DNA of 64,000 nucleotides. Origin: Janthinobacterium lividum (GTDB lineage Bacteria > Pseudomonadota > Gammaproteobacteria > Burkholderiales > Burkholderiaceae_D). Of this stretch, positions 8,628-20,929 are shown piece by piece (within the stretch, counting starts at the first letter, position 1; every line of letters starts with the position of its first letter). Where the stretch lies: the NCBI RefSeq assembly GCF_011601275.1, contig NZ_JAAOLY010000001.1, positions 124,001 through 188,000 on the forward strand. The letters are read 5' to 3'. A program made the translations under genes and the position numbers. The notes under the pieces are model-generated. The model saw only the letters and a program-made list of their open reading frames with translations. It did not search any database and was not told the DNA's origin.

Positions 8628-9721
8628 CGCCGTTCCAGGCACTGCTGACGGGTCCCGATGGCGGCTCCGCCGGCACGGCCGTCAGCGCGCATTTTTTCGG
8701 CAGCCAGCTGGCCATCGACGCGCCCGGCCATGGTGTCGACGTGGCACAGCTGGTCGTCAGCGTGGGCGGCGTCGACGGCCCGGAACTGTTCCTGAACTGG
8801 CTCGACGCGCAAGGACGGCAAGCGTCGCTCAAGCCGCTGACGGCTAGCGACATCGCCATCGTCTTGCGCGAAGCGCCAGCCGCGCTGCAGCCGCAACTGC
8901 AGCACCTGTGGGGCGAACGCCAGCGCAATCGGCGGCAAGTGTCGGGCTGGCTGGCCGGTTTGACGGGCGCGGCCGTCGTCGCGACCGCCCTGCTGTGGTG
9001 GCAAGGCGGCCATGCCATCGGCGCGCTGGCAGGATTAATCCCTTTGTCGACGGAAAAACAGCTGGGCGAACTGGCCCTGTCGCAAGTGCGCGCGCAAGGC
9101 GGCATCAGCGAAAGCGGCGTGACGCAGCAGACGGTGCAGGAGATCGGCCGCAAGCTGACGGCTGGCTCGCGCTACCAGTACCGCTGGCTGATCAAGAACG
9201 ACGACACGGTCAACGCGTTTGCCATGCCCGGCGGCATCATCGTCGTGCATACGGGCTTGCTGCGCCAGGCCGCCGACCCGGACGAACTGGCCGGCGTGCT
9301 CGCGCATGAAGTGCAGCACGTGGAACAGCGTCATTCGCTGCGGCAAATGATCAGCAGCCTGGGCTGGGGCGCCCTCGTGGGCGTGACCATCGGCGACATC
9401 AGCGCCGTGGCCGCCATGCTGGCGCACCAGGCCGGCACCCTGTATTTCAGCCGCGACATGGAAGAAGAGGCGGACCGCCTCGGCTTGCTCACCTTGCAGC
9501 GCGCACATATCCGCCCTGATGGCATGCTCAGCTTTTTCCAGAAGCTCGATGACAAGGACAAGGCCAAGATGCCAGGCTGGATTTCCTCGCACCCGCAAAC
9601 GGCGGCGCGCGCGCAGCAAATTCGCAGCCTGATCGCCGCCACGCCGTGCCCTGCCTGTCTTCCCCTGACCAGCAGCCACTGGCAAGCCATGAAAGCGGCC
9701 CTGCCGCCTACGGCAAAATAG
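8624..9721 (+). CDS. M48 family metallopeptidase
   Basis: 365 residues. An unusual N-terminal domain (1-105) precedes a hydrophobic stretch about 108-140, then an M48 peptidase domain with zinc motif HEVQH (H228, E229, H232) and the third ligand in RDMEEEAD (around 281). NAFAMPGGIIVVHTGLL just before is also typical of M48. Probably inner-membrane anchored with the catalytic part facing the periplasm; such proteins (BepA/YcaL/LoiP relatives) degrade misfolded envelope proteins. Overlaps the HPP-CBS gene by four bases (ATGA), suggesting one operon. No TPR tail follows, unlike BepA. The last about 20 residues contain a CPAC motif of unknown meaning. Confidence 0.88.
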   Translation: MTPFQALLTGPDGGSAGTAVSAHFFGSQLAIDAPGHGVDVAQLVVSVGGVDGPELFLNWLDAQGRQASLKPLTASDIAIVLREAPAALQPQLQHLWGERQRNRRQVSGWLAGLTGAAVVATALLWWQGGHAIGALAGLIPLSTEKQLGELALSQVRAQGGISESGVTQQTVQEIGRKLTAGSRYQYRWLIKNDDTVNAFAMPGGIIVVHTGLLRQAADPDELAGVLAHEVQHVEQRHSLRQMISSLGWGALVGVTIGDISAVAAMLAHQAGTLYFSRDMEEEADRLGLLTLQRAHIRPDGMLSFFQKLDDKDKAKMPGWISSHPQTAARAQQIRSLIAATPCPACLPLTSSHWQAMKAALPPTAK

Positions 9722-9855
9722 CAACATTCCCCTCGTACAATTTATCCAAACGTACTGTGCAATGGCGTATGCTTACGCCCCGGCTGCTCGATCGCGACCG
9801 GCCACCCCGACCCACAACGCCTCCGTTCATACCCTCCTTACAAAGGACATCGCGC

Positions 9856-11676
9856 ATGAAGCATCGTTTTGCCGCCGGCACCCTCGGCACCCTGGCCATC
9901 TCTCTGTTGCTCGCCTACGCGCCCATGGCGCAAGCGGCCCAGCCCGCTGCCAAAACAGCCGTCCCGCCCGCCGTCAGCGCGCCAAAAGCAAAGCAACAGC
10001 TACAAGTGCTGGCCGACACATATTACGATGCACAGGCCCGTTTCGAGCCGATCAATGCCACCGAAAGCGGCGACAACCGTTTTGACGACCAGCTCGGCTC
10101 AGCCATCGTGCCCGCAGCGCGCGCAAAACAGTTCGCACTGTACCGCCAGTACCAGAAGACCCTGCGCAGCATTGCCCGCGCGCAGCTGTCGCACCAGGAC
10201 CAGATCAACTATGACATTCTCGACTATGAACTGGCCACGGCCCTGAGCTTCGAGCGCTTCCCGGAATACCTGCTGCCATTGAACCAGATGGACAGCATGC
10301 CCGTCACCCTCGCCAATTATGCGGGCGGCGAGGCATCGCAGCCTTTGACCACGGTCAAGGAGTATGACGCTTACCTGAGCCGTATCGGCCAGTTGCCGGG
10401 CTGGATAGACCAGGCCATCGCCAACATGAAGGTCGGCATGCAAAAGGGCATCGTGCTGCCGAAGGCGCTGACGGAATCGGCCCTGCCGCAATTCAAGAAG
10501 CTCGTCAGCGCCACGCCGCAGGACAGCGTCTATTACACGCCCATCAAGAACTTGCCGGCCAGCTTTTCCGACGCGGACAAGGCGCGCCTGACGCAAACCT
10601 ATACCGTCATCATCGAAGCCAAGCTGATGCCCGCGCTGCAGCGCCTGTCCACCTTCATGGAACGCGATTACCTGCCGGCCGGCCGCGCGAGCAGCGGCTG
10701 GAGCGCCCTGCCCGATGGCGCGGCCTGGTATCAGGCGCGCGTGGCCAGCAGCACCACCACGGATTTGAAACCGGAGCAGATCCACGCCATTGGCTTGAAG
10801 GAAGTGGCGCGCATCCAGGAACAATACGCGATCGTCGGCCCGAAGATGGGCTACAACGGCCCGGCCGCCGGCTTGCCCGTGTGGGTGTCGGAACAGGCGA
10901 AATACCGCCCGTTCAAGACGGAACAGGAAGTGCTCGACGTCTACCGCAAGCTGAACGTGCTGCTCGACAGCAAATTGCCCGCCCTGTTCACCCTGGTGCC
11001 GAAAGCGCCGCTGGACTTGCGTCTGGAACCTGAACTGAGCCGCGACACGGCCGCCGACCACTACACGGCGCCGGCCGCCGACGGTTCGCGCCCGGGCGTG
11101 TTCTGGTCCGTCGTCACCGATCCGAAACTGTATGGCGACACGGGCATGACCACCCTGTTCCTGCACGAAGGTAAACCTGGCCACCATTTCCACCTGGCGC
11201 TGGTGCAAGAGATGGACTTGCCGAACTTCCGCCGCTTCGGCGGCAATAATGCCTTCACGGAAGGCTGGGCCATGTATGCGGAAACCCTGGGCAAGGAAAT
11301 GGGGCTGTTCGAGGATCCGGCCCAGTATTTCGGCCATTTGAACGACGAGATGCTGCGCGCCGTGCGCCTGGTGGTCGACACGGGATTGCACACCAAGGGC
11401 TGGACGCGCGAGCAGACGATCAAGTATATGCGCGACACGCTCGGCTATGACGCCGTGGCGAAAAGCGAGACGGAACGCTACATGGCCTGGCCGGGCCAGG
11501 CGCTGGGCTACAAGATCGGTTCCCTGAAGATCGTCGAACTGCGCCAGCGCGCGCAGCAAGCCTTGGGCGACAAGTTCAGCCTGCCGAAGTTCCACGAAGT
11601 GGTACTCGGCGACGGCACCCTGCCCCTGAAACTGCTGGAAGCCAAGGTCGACCGGTGGATCGCGCAGCAGAAGTAA
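9856..11676 (+). CDS. Secreted DUF885 family protein (probable metallopeptidase)
   Basis: 606 residues from the ATG at 9856, with AAAGGA eight bases upstream and a signal peptide (MKHRFAAGTLGTLAISLLLA, then AQA). The mature protein matches DUF885, with the hallmark HEGKPGHH at residues 437-444 and the downstream NNAFTEGWAMYAETLG. DUF885 proteins are regarded as zinc-peptidase-like; no substrate is established for this one. The open frame extends upstream to 9646, but that extension overlaps the M48 gene and lacks a ribosome site. A strong intrinsic terminator follows. Confidence 0.88.
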   Translation: MKHRFAAGTLGTLAISLLLAYAPMAQAAQPAAKTAVPPAVSAPKAKQQLQVLADTYYDAQARFEPINATESGDNRFDDQLGSAIVPAARAKQFALYRQYQKTLRSIARAQLSHQDQINYDILDYELATALSFERFPEYLLPLNQMDSMPVTLANYAGGEASQPLTTVKEYDAYLSRIGQLPGWIDQAIANMKVGMQKGIVLPKALTESALPQFKKLVSATPQDSVYYTPIKNLPASFSDADKARLTQTYTVIIEAKLMPALQRLSTFMERDYLPAGRASSGWSALPDGAAWYQARVASSTTTDLKPEQIHAIGLKEVARIQEQYAIVGPKMGYNGPAAGLPVWVSEQAKYRPFKTEQEVLDVYRKLNVLLDSKLPALFTLVPKAPLDLRLEPELSRDTAADHYTAPAADGSRPGVFWSVVTDPKLYGDTGMTTLFLHEGKPGHHFHLALVQEMDLPNFRRFGGNNAFTEGWAMYAETLGKEMGLFEDPAQYFGHLNDEMLRAVRLVVDTGLHTKGWTREQTIKYMRDTLGYDAVAKSETERYMAWPGQALGYKIGSLKIVELRQRAQQALGDKFSLPKFHEVVLGDGTLPLKLLEAKVDRWIAQQK

Positions 11677-11695
11677 ACTAGCCCACTCCTGTGAG

Positions 11696-11729
11696 AACGG
11701 CAGCGCCAAGCGGGGCTGCCGTTTTTTTT
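11696..11729 (+). terminator. Intrinsic terminator after the DUF885 gene
   Basis: Stem AACGGCAGC / GCTGCCGTT with a 10-base loop, directly followed by a run of Ts. It starts 20 bases after the stop codon. Confidence 0.88.
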
Positions 11730-11845
11730 CGTGCCGATATTTGATCTGGCGCAGATATCTTCACAAAACAGCGCATCGCGCGCACGCCTGCCGGAACGCG
11801 TACCAGATCATGCTGCCTAATTCCCATACACAGAAGGGAGGCAGC

Positions 11846-12946
11846 ATGCCAAACGAAGACATCAGCGATGGCGCCACGGCGCGTCCGCCAACATGGCGGC
11901 AGCAGTCAGAGATACCAGCGGAAACATCCGGCTCGTCCGGGAATGGGCACGACGCCATTCTTCACTACACGAGCGCGCGCGGTCAGTCCGATACACGGCC
12001 ACAGCGGCACATTCCCGACGATACCCCGCGCGGCAACCATGCCCTGATCGCGGCACTTGGCTGGCTCAGCATCGGCCTGGGCCTGGCCCAGCTGGTGGCG
12101 CCGCGCGGGCTGGCGCGGGCCAGCGGCTTGCGTGGCGTCTCATCTTTATGGATACGCGCCATCGGCCTGCGCGAAATGGCCTGCGGCGTGGCCTTGCTGC
12201 GCGGAGAAAGCAGGCCGGCATGGCGCTGGTCGCGCATCGCCGGCGACGCCATGGATCTGTCTCTGCTGGGCGTGGCCATGGCCAGCCGGCGCCATGCGCG
12301 CACACGCCTGGCGGCGACGGCAGCCGTGGTGGCAGGCGTGACGGCCATCGACTATATCGCCAGCGCACAACTGGCGCCGCGCAAGCTGAGCGAATTGCCC
12401 GCACCCGGCGAAGAGGGGCTGGCGCTGCAAAAGAGCGTCATCGTCAACCGTTCCGCCGACGATTGCTACCACGCCTGGCGCGACCTGGAAAACCTGCCCC
12501 GCTTCATGCCGGGCCTGCAGTCGGTACAGGTGATCGATGCGCGCCGCTCGCGCTGGCACAGTGTCGAAGGCGAGTGGATAGGCGAACTGACAGACGAGCG
12601 TCCAGGCCAGGGCATGCGCTGGCGCGCGGCGGAAAACCATGCGGAAACGGGCGCGCTGGAACTGTCGCCCGCACCGGACGGGCAAGGCACCGTGGTGACC
12701 ATGCAACTGCACATGCAGGCGCCGGTAGGCAAGGTGGGCGCGGCCGTAGCCGGCCTGTTCAGCCAGGCGCCCGCCTACCAGATCGAGACCACCCTGCGCC
12801 GCTTCAAGCAGTGGATGGAAACTGGCGAGGTCAGCACCACCGAGGGCCAGCCATCGGGCAAGCGCAGCTTCAAGGCACGGCTACTGAGCAAGGCTGGCAA
12901 CAAGGCAAATGCTGCAGGTACGCAAACGAATGGAGGTGTGTCATGA
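11846..12946 (+). CDS. SRPBCC-domain protein with hydrophobic N-terminal half
   Basis: 366 residues from the ATG at 11846, preceded by AAGGGAGG; the open frame upstream of it is not protein-like. Residues 1-65 are polar. About 70-205 hold several weakly hydrophobic helices rich in Gly, Ala and Arg ([17 protein letters not shown], later [17 protein letters not shown]). About 210-330 form a START/SRPBCC (polyketide cyclase-like) fold: [30 protein letters not shown] is the typical opening. Such domains bind hydrophobic small molecules. It overlaps the following alcohol dehydrogenase (ATGA), so a linked function, perhaps handling a hydrophobic aldehyde or alcohol, is inferred. Specific substrate unknown. 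Confidence 0.82.
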   Translation: MPNEDISDGATARPPTWRQQSEIPAETSGSSGNGHDAILHYTSARGQSDTRPQRHIPDDTPRGNHALIAALGWLSIGLGLAQLVAPRGLARASGLRGVSSLWIRAIGLREMACGVALLRGESRPAWRWSRIAGDAMDLSLLGVAMASRRHARTRLAATAAVVAGVTAIDYIASAQLAPRKLSELPAPGEEGLALQKSVIVNRSADDCYHAWRDLENLPRFMPGLQSVQVIDARRSRWHSVEGEWIGELTDERPGQGMRWRAAENHAETGALELSPAPDGQGTVVTMQLHMQAPVGKVGAAVAGLFSQAPAYQIETTLRRFKQWMETGEVSTTEGQPSGKRSFKARLLSKAGNKANAAGTQTNGGVS

Positions 12947-14118
12947 AAGCCAATTGCTGGCACGGCAAGCGCGACGTACGGATCGAACACGTGCCCGATC
13001 CCGCCATCCTCAATCCCGGCGACGCCATCATCAAAGTCAGTTCCACGGCCATCTGCGGCTCCGACCTGCACCTCTACAATGGCGTCGTGCCCACCATGGA
13101 GCAAGGCGATATCCTCGGCCATGAGTTCATGGGCGAAGTGGTGGAAACGGGCTCCGCGGTACGCAAGCTCAAGGTGGGAGATCGGGTGGTGGTGCCGTTT
13201 CCCATTGCCTGCGGGCGCTGCTTCTTTTGCGAACAACAGCTGTACTCGGTGTGCGAGAATTCCAATCCGAACGCCTACATGGCGGAAAAGATGTGGGGTC
13301 ATTCGGGCGCGGGCATCTTTGGCTATTCCCACCTGACGGGCGGCTATGCGGGCGGCCAGGCCGAATATGTGCGCGTGCCGTTTGCCGACGTCGGCCCCAT
13401 CAAGGTGCCGGACGAGCTCAAGGATGAACAGGTACTGTTTCTCTCGGACATACTGCCGACCGGCTACATGGCGGCCGAAGCCTGCGGCATCGCGCCGGGT
13501 CAGGTGGTGGCCGTATGGGGTTGCGGCCCCGTGGGGCAGTTCGCCATCCAGAGCGCCTTCCTGCTCGGCGCCGAGCGCGTCATCGCCATCGACCACTACC
13601 CGGAACGCCTGCGCATGGCGCGCGAACTGTCCGGTGCGGAAACCCTGCATTTCGATGCCGTGGACGTGCCCGACGCCCTGCGGGAAATGACGGGAGGACG
13701 GGGACCCGATGCCTGCATCGATGCCGTCGGCATGGAAGCGCACGGTTCCGGCATCAGCTATATCTATGACCGCCTCAAGCAGACGATGAAACTGGAATCG
13801 GATCGTCCCACGGCCCTGCGCGAAGCGTTGATGGCGTGCCGCAACGGCGGCGTCGTCTCGGTGCCAGGGGTGTATGGCGGCTTCAGCGACAAGATCCCGT
13901 TTGGCTCCATCATGAACCGTTCCTTGACCATCAAGACGGGGCAGACACACGTGCAGCGCTACATGCAGCCGCTGTTGGAACGGATACAACGGGGCGAGCT
14001 CGATCCCGGCGCCATCATTTCCCACCACTTGACCCTGGACGAAGCTCCGCACGGCTACGAGATCTTCCAGAAGAAACAGGAGCAATGCATCAAGGTGGTA
14101 TTGCATCCCGGCCCTTGA
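12943..14118 (+). CDS. Zinc-dependent alcohol dehydrogenase (threonine/formaldehyde dehydrogenase-like)
   Basis: 391 residues, start ATG at 12943 with GGAGG seven bases upstream and overlapping the stop of the SRPBCC gene. A medium-chain dehydrogenase: catalytic zinc ligands C38 (AICGSD) and H60/E61 (GHEFMG), structural zinc cysteines C90, C93, C96 and C104, and the nucleotide-binding [10 protein letters not shown]. The long insertion around [17 protein letters not shown] is characteristic of the glutathione-independent formaldehyde dehydrogenase-like branch. The reaction is NAD(P)-dependent oxidation of an alcohol or adduct; the substrate is not decided by sequence. Confidence 0.9.
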   Translation: MKANCWHGKRDVRIEHVPDPAILNPGDAIIKVSSTAICGSDLHLYNGVVPTMEQGDILGHEFMGEVVETGSAVRKLKVGDRVVVPFPIACGRCFFCEQQLYSVCENSNPNAYMAEKMWGHSGAGIFGYSHLTGGYAGGQAEYVRVPFADVGPIKVPDELKDEQVLFLSDILPTGYMAAEACGIAPGQVVAVWGCGPVGQFAIQSAFLLGAERVIAIDHYPERLRMARELSGAETLHFDAVDVPDALREMTGGRGPDACIDAVGMEAHGSGISYIYDRLKQTMKLESDRPTALREALMACRNGGVVSVPGVYGGFSDKIPFGSIMNRSLTIKTGQTHVQRYMQPLLERIQRGELDPGAIISHHLTLDEAPHGYEIFQKKQEQCIKVVLHPGP

Positions 14119-14165
14119 CCTGCGCTGGCAGGCAACGTGGCCGGATCAGATGAGCAGTGCGTATT

Positions 14166-15008
14166 TCAGACGAGCAGCGCGGCGCTCATCGAGCGCACTT
14201 CCTCGGCCGATTCGGCCAGGATGCTTTGCAGGGTGTCGTTGTCGATAATGAAATCGATGACGGAATCGGAAGGCGTGAGCATTTCCACGTACGTCACCTG
14301 CAAGGGCGACTGCACGGGCGACAGTTGCTTGGCCAATAACAAGGTGTCGAGCAGGGAGTCGGGCGGGATGGACAGCAAGCCATCGCGCAAGCCTTCGATG
14401 GCTTCGCTCACGGCCAGCGGGATCAAGAGCTTCTTCATGACTTCGCGGGAAATGATTTCTTCTGCCGACTCCATCCAGTGATCCGCATCGTCGTCGAGCA
14501 GACCGGGGAATTCGTCGGCGCGCGACAACAGGTAAAAACCGCCCACCTCATGCACGATGCCGGCGAACAGCGCCGTGTCGGCATCGACGTGCGTCACGCG
14601 ACGGGCAAGCACGTGGGCCAGTGCCGCCACATGGGCCGTGTGTTCCCACAGTTGGGTCGCCTTCTGGCGCAGGACGGGGTCGATGATCTTGCTGCCGAAC
14701 TGGCGCACCACCATGGCCGCCACCAGCGCGTACAGATTGCGGTAACCCATGCGCATCACGGCGGCGCGCACGCTGGTCACGGGTGCGGCATCGCCGCGGC
14801 TGTACACGGCCGAGTTGGCCAGCGCGACCGTGCGCGCCGCCAGCAAGGGCTCGGCCAATACCAGCTTGATCGCATGGTCGATGTGGCAGTCCGGCTCAGC
14901 CAGGGCCAATTGCAATTGCAGTGCGGAATTCACACTCGTGGGAAACGTTAATTCTCCACGCACTGCCTGGGAAACAATTAAACCGAAAGCCTGTAGTTTG
15001 TTCATCAT
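14166..15008 (-). CDS. HDOD domain protein
   Basis: 280 residues. Residues about 18-210 match the HDOD domain, a non-catalytic relative of HD hydrolases: LTFPTSVNSALQLQLAL, LAEPLLAARTVALANSA, RMGYRNLYALV, and later ALFAGIVHEVGGFYLL. HDOD proteins act in signalling, often with response regulators or c-di-GMP circuits. No receiver or output domain is attached and the function is not known. The last about 70 residues are family-specific. Convergent with the alcohol dehydrogenase. Confidence 0.85.
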   Translation of the reverse strand: MMNKLQAFGLIVSQAVRGELTFPTSVNSALQLQLALAEPDCHIDHAIKLVLAEPLLAARTVALANSAVYSRGDAAPVTSVRAAVMRMGYRNLYALVAAMVVRQFGSKIIDPVLRQKATQLWEHTAHVAALAHVLARRVTHVDADTALFAGIVHEVGGFYLLSRADEFPGLLDDDADHWMESAEEIISREVMKKLLIPLAVSEAIEGLRDGLLSIPPDSLLDTLLLAKQLSPVQSPLQVTYVEMLTPSDSVIDFIIDNDTLQSILAESAEEVRSMSAALLV

Positions 15009-15081
15009 ACGATCAATCCGCCTCAGATATTATTCTGGCCAACAATTTCAAGCATCAGAAATTGAATGCCAGGCCCGGCCT

Positions 15082-15714
15082 TTAGAATACAGATGGCATG
15101 TCATTCGCTTGTAATGAAGCATCAGGTAATGCCAGCACATGCAATAGCGATTCATCGCCGATGACAAACAGCTTCGGCTGCTGTAATACCTGCAGCAGAA
15201 ACGGCTGGCCTTCGCGCAGCCGCCGGCGATAATCGGCCAGCGTATATAGGTTGGGATTGATTTTACGCCGTAAGGTTCGCTCGGCCGGGGCCAATCCCGT
15301 CAACAGATCGCCATAATTGGCTTCTTCGCCCACCAGCAGCAAATCGATGGCGCTGCCAGGCATGTCCTGTCCCTTCGCCGTGGCGCCCGACACGAAGGCC
15401 AGATGCAACTGGGCACGCAAGGGCGCCAAGGTCATGCTGAGGACGCCGACGATGCCGAAGGTTTTCTGCACCAGTCCGCTCAACTCCGGATACACGAGGC
15501 TTTCCTTGTTAGGCCAGAAACGCCGCACGTTGCCGATCCGCTCCGACGTGATCAGCCCTGACTCATGCAGCCGGCGCAGTTCCCGCTGCGCCGACGCGCT
15601 GCCCAGTCCCGTCAAGCGCATGATCTCGTTCAAGTGAAAACCTTCATTCACGCGAACAAAGAGCAAACCCAGCAGTTTCTGCTGGGCCGGAGTAAACAGG
15701 GCTTGGGCAATCAT
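15082..15714 (-). CDS. Winged-helix regulator with nucleotidyltransferase-like C-terminal domain
   Basis: 210 residues from the ATG at 15714; the frame extends to 15870, but those residues look non-coding. Residues 1-80 form a winged helix-turn-helix of MarR/ArsR type (QQKLLGLLFVRVNEGFHLNE, LTGLGSASAQRELRRLHESGLI). From about 100 there is a minimal nucleotidyltransferase-like fold with FVSGATAKGQDMPGSAIDLLLVGE. Active enzymes have GS...SD-I-D; here the first metal-binding aspartate is alanine (SAID), so catalysis is doubtful. I infer a transcription factor using the NT fold as a sensor. It could autoregulate through the AT-rich region upstream. Confidence 0.75.
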   Translation of the reverse strand: MIAQALFTPAQQKLLGLLFVRVNEGFHLNEIMRLTGLGSASAQRELRRLHESGLITSERIGNVRRFWPNKESLVYPELSGLVQKTFGIVGVLSMTLAPLRAQLHLAFVSGATAKGQDMPGSAIDLLLVGEEANYGDLLTGLAPAERTLRRKINPNLYTLADYRRRLREGQPFLLQVLQQPKLFVIGDESLLHVLALPDASLQANDMPSVF

Positions 15715-16300
15715 GCGCCAAATCTTAGCATGAATGAACTGGAAACTGGCGTGGCGAAGGCAATTGAGCGCGACGCCACAACAACGCAGTGTTGCGCCGT
15801 CATCGGCAACTGGGCGAGCCCATGCGCAACGCATGGCGATGACACAGCGACCGGCAGTTTGCAGATACATTCCTTGTGAGCGCTCACTTCAGTTTCGCTG
15901 GCGAGCCGGTCAGATATCCCGGTCTATCGCGACCGCCGGCCTGACGCAACGCATCACCAGATCTAGCCCATCAATTCAAACATGCACGACACAACAGTAA
16001 CTCGGCCATATTTATTCAAAAACCGAGCAGGATGAATATAGGCATATAGGTTTGATTTTAATCTCAGCTATTAATAACAGCATGACTGAGCAGGATTTTC
16101 AATGCCTGGTTTACTCTTCATTTACTCAGATTGTCAATAAAAATACCAGGCATGAATAGGCAATATCCGATAATCGCATCCTTATCAATACATCGCATAA
16201 ATGATCATCTATGGTGGAGATACTGCCGGATATAGACGGAACATCATGATTATCGCGTTCCAATCTGATTTGTATATGTGTACTAGTTAATGCGCTCAGG
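15715..16300. other. Long intergenic region with an AT-rich segment
   Basis: About 590 bases without a supportable gene. From about 15990 to 16300 the composition is clearly richer in A+T than its surroundings. It holds an inverted repeat ATGCCTGGT (16102-16110) / ACCAGGCAT (16145-16153) and a direct repeat GAGCAGGAT (near 16025 and 16088). It probably contains the promoter of the winged-helix gene at 15082-15714. It borders the duplicated rpoC tail, so it may have been foreign or rearranged DNA. Confidence 0.45.
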
Positions 16301-16303
16301 CAT

Positions 16304-16335
16304 AAAAAAACGGCACCCGAAGGTACCGTTCTTGT
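16304..16335 (-). terminator. Second copy of the rpoC terminator, after the duplicated rpoC tail
   Basis: On the minus strand CGGTACC-TTCG-GGTGCCG followed by seven Ts. It matches the terminator at 16517-16547 except for one stem change that leaves a G-U pair, so it should still terminate. Confidence 0.8.
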
Positions 16336-16351
16336 CAGCTAGCAGCGTAGA

Positions 16352-16516
16352 TTACGCTTCGTCGCGGTGGTGTTGCTGGGTTTCGATGGCCAGCAAATCT
16401 TCGGCGGTTTCACCGGCGAGGGTGGCTTTATCGAGCAGCAGTGGGGCTTGATGCTCTTCCACTTCCCATGCTTCTTTCCACTTTGCATGTGCGGTGGAGG
16501 CAACAGTAACGGCCAT
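16352..16516 (-). pseudogene. Diverged duplicate of the rpoC 3' end (54-codon open frame)
   Basis: Reading the minus strand from ATG at 16516 gives 54 codons ending at TAA, aligned with the last about 50 codons of rpoC. EAWEVEEHQAPLLLDKATLA matches [20 protein letters not shown], and both end IETQQHH-x-DEA. The block is followed by a second copy of the rpoC terminator, and the whole unit is offset by about 214 bases from the true rpoC end. Near the start a 1-base deletion and a 1-base insertion cancel; no stop codon arose despite many substitutions. There is no ribosome site: the ATG directly abuts the T tract of the rpoC terminator. I read it as a remnant of duplication or of allele replacement of rpoC, not a proven gene. 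Confidence 0.8.
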
Positions 16517-16547
16517 AAAAAAACGGCACCCGAAGGTGCCGTTTTTT
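16517..16547 (-). terminator. Intrinsic terminator of the rpoBC operon
   Basis: On the minus strand ACGGCACC-TTCG-GGTGCCGT flanked by A and T runs, a UUCG-capped stem 18 bases past the rpoC stop. The A/T symmetry would let it work in both directions. Confidence 0.92.
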
Positions 16548-16565
16548 GTCAGCTAGCAGCGTAGA

Positions 16566-20807
<4,242 letters not shown>

Positions 20808-20854
20808 GTATCACTCCAGAGGTGATTAAATTTCTATATTCCTGAGACTACATT

Positions 20855-20922
20855 GCCCGGCGTGGTTTCCCAGCCGGGCTTTGTGTTTCCCAAACCAAAT
20901 GACGCTTATTGGGTCAATAAGC
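20855..20922 (-). promoter_or_regulatory. Two hairpins in the rpoB-rpoC spacer
   Basis: Directly after the rpoB stop lies GCTTATTG-GGT-CAATAAGC (20904-20922), a perfect 8-bp stem. Further on is GCCCGGC / GCCGGGC (20855-20879), a 7-bp stem with an 11-base loop. Neither is followed by a T run on the minus strand, so I read them as RNA stability or processing elements rather than terminators. Confidence 0.5.
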
Positions 20923-20929
20923 CTGTCGT

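Noticed and set aside
10099-11709. 536-codon minus-strand frame over the DUF885 gene
   Set aside because: Antisense shadow of a well supported secreted protein with HEGKPGHH.
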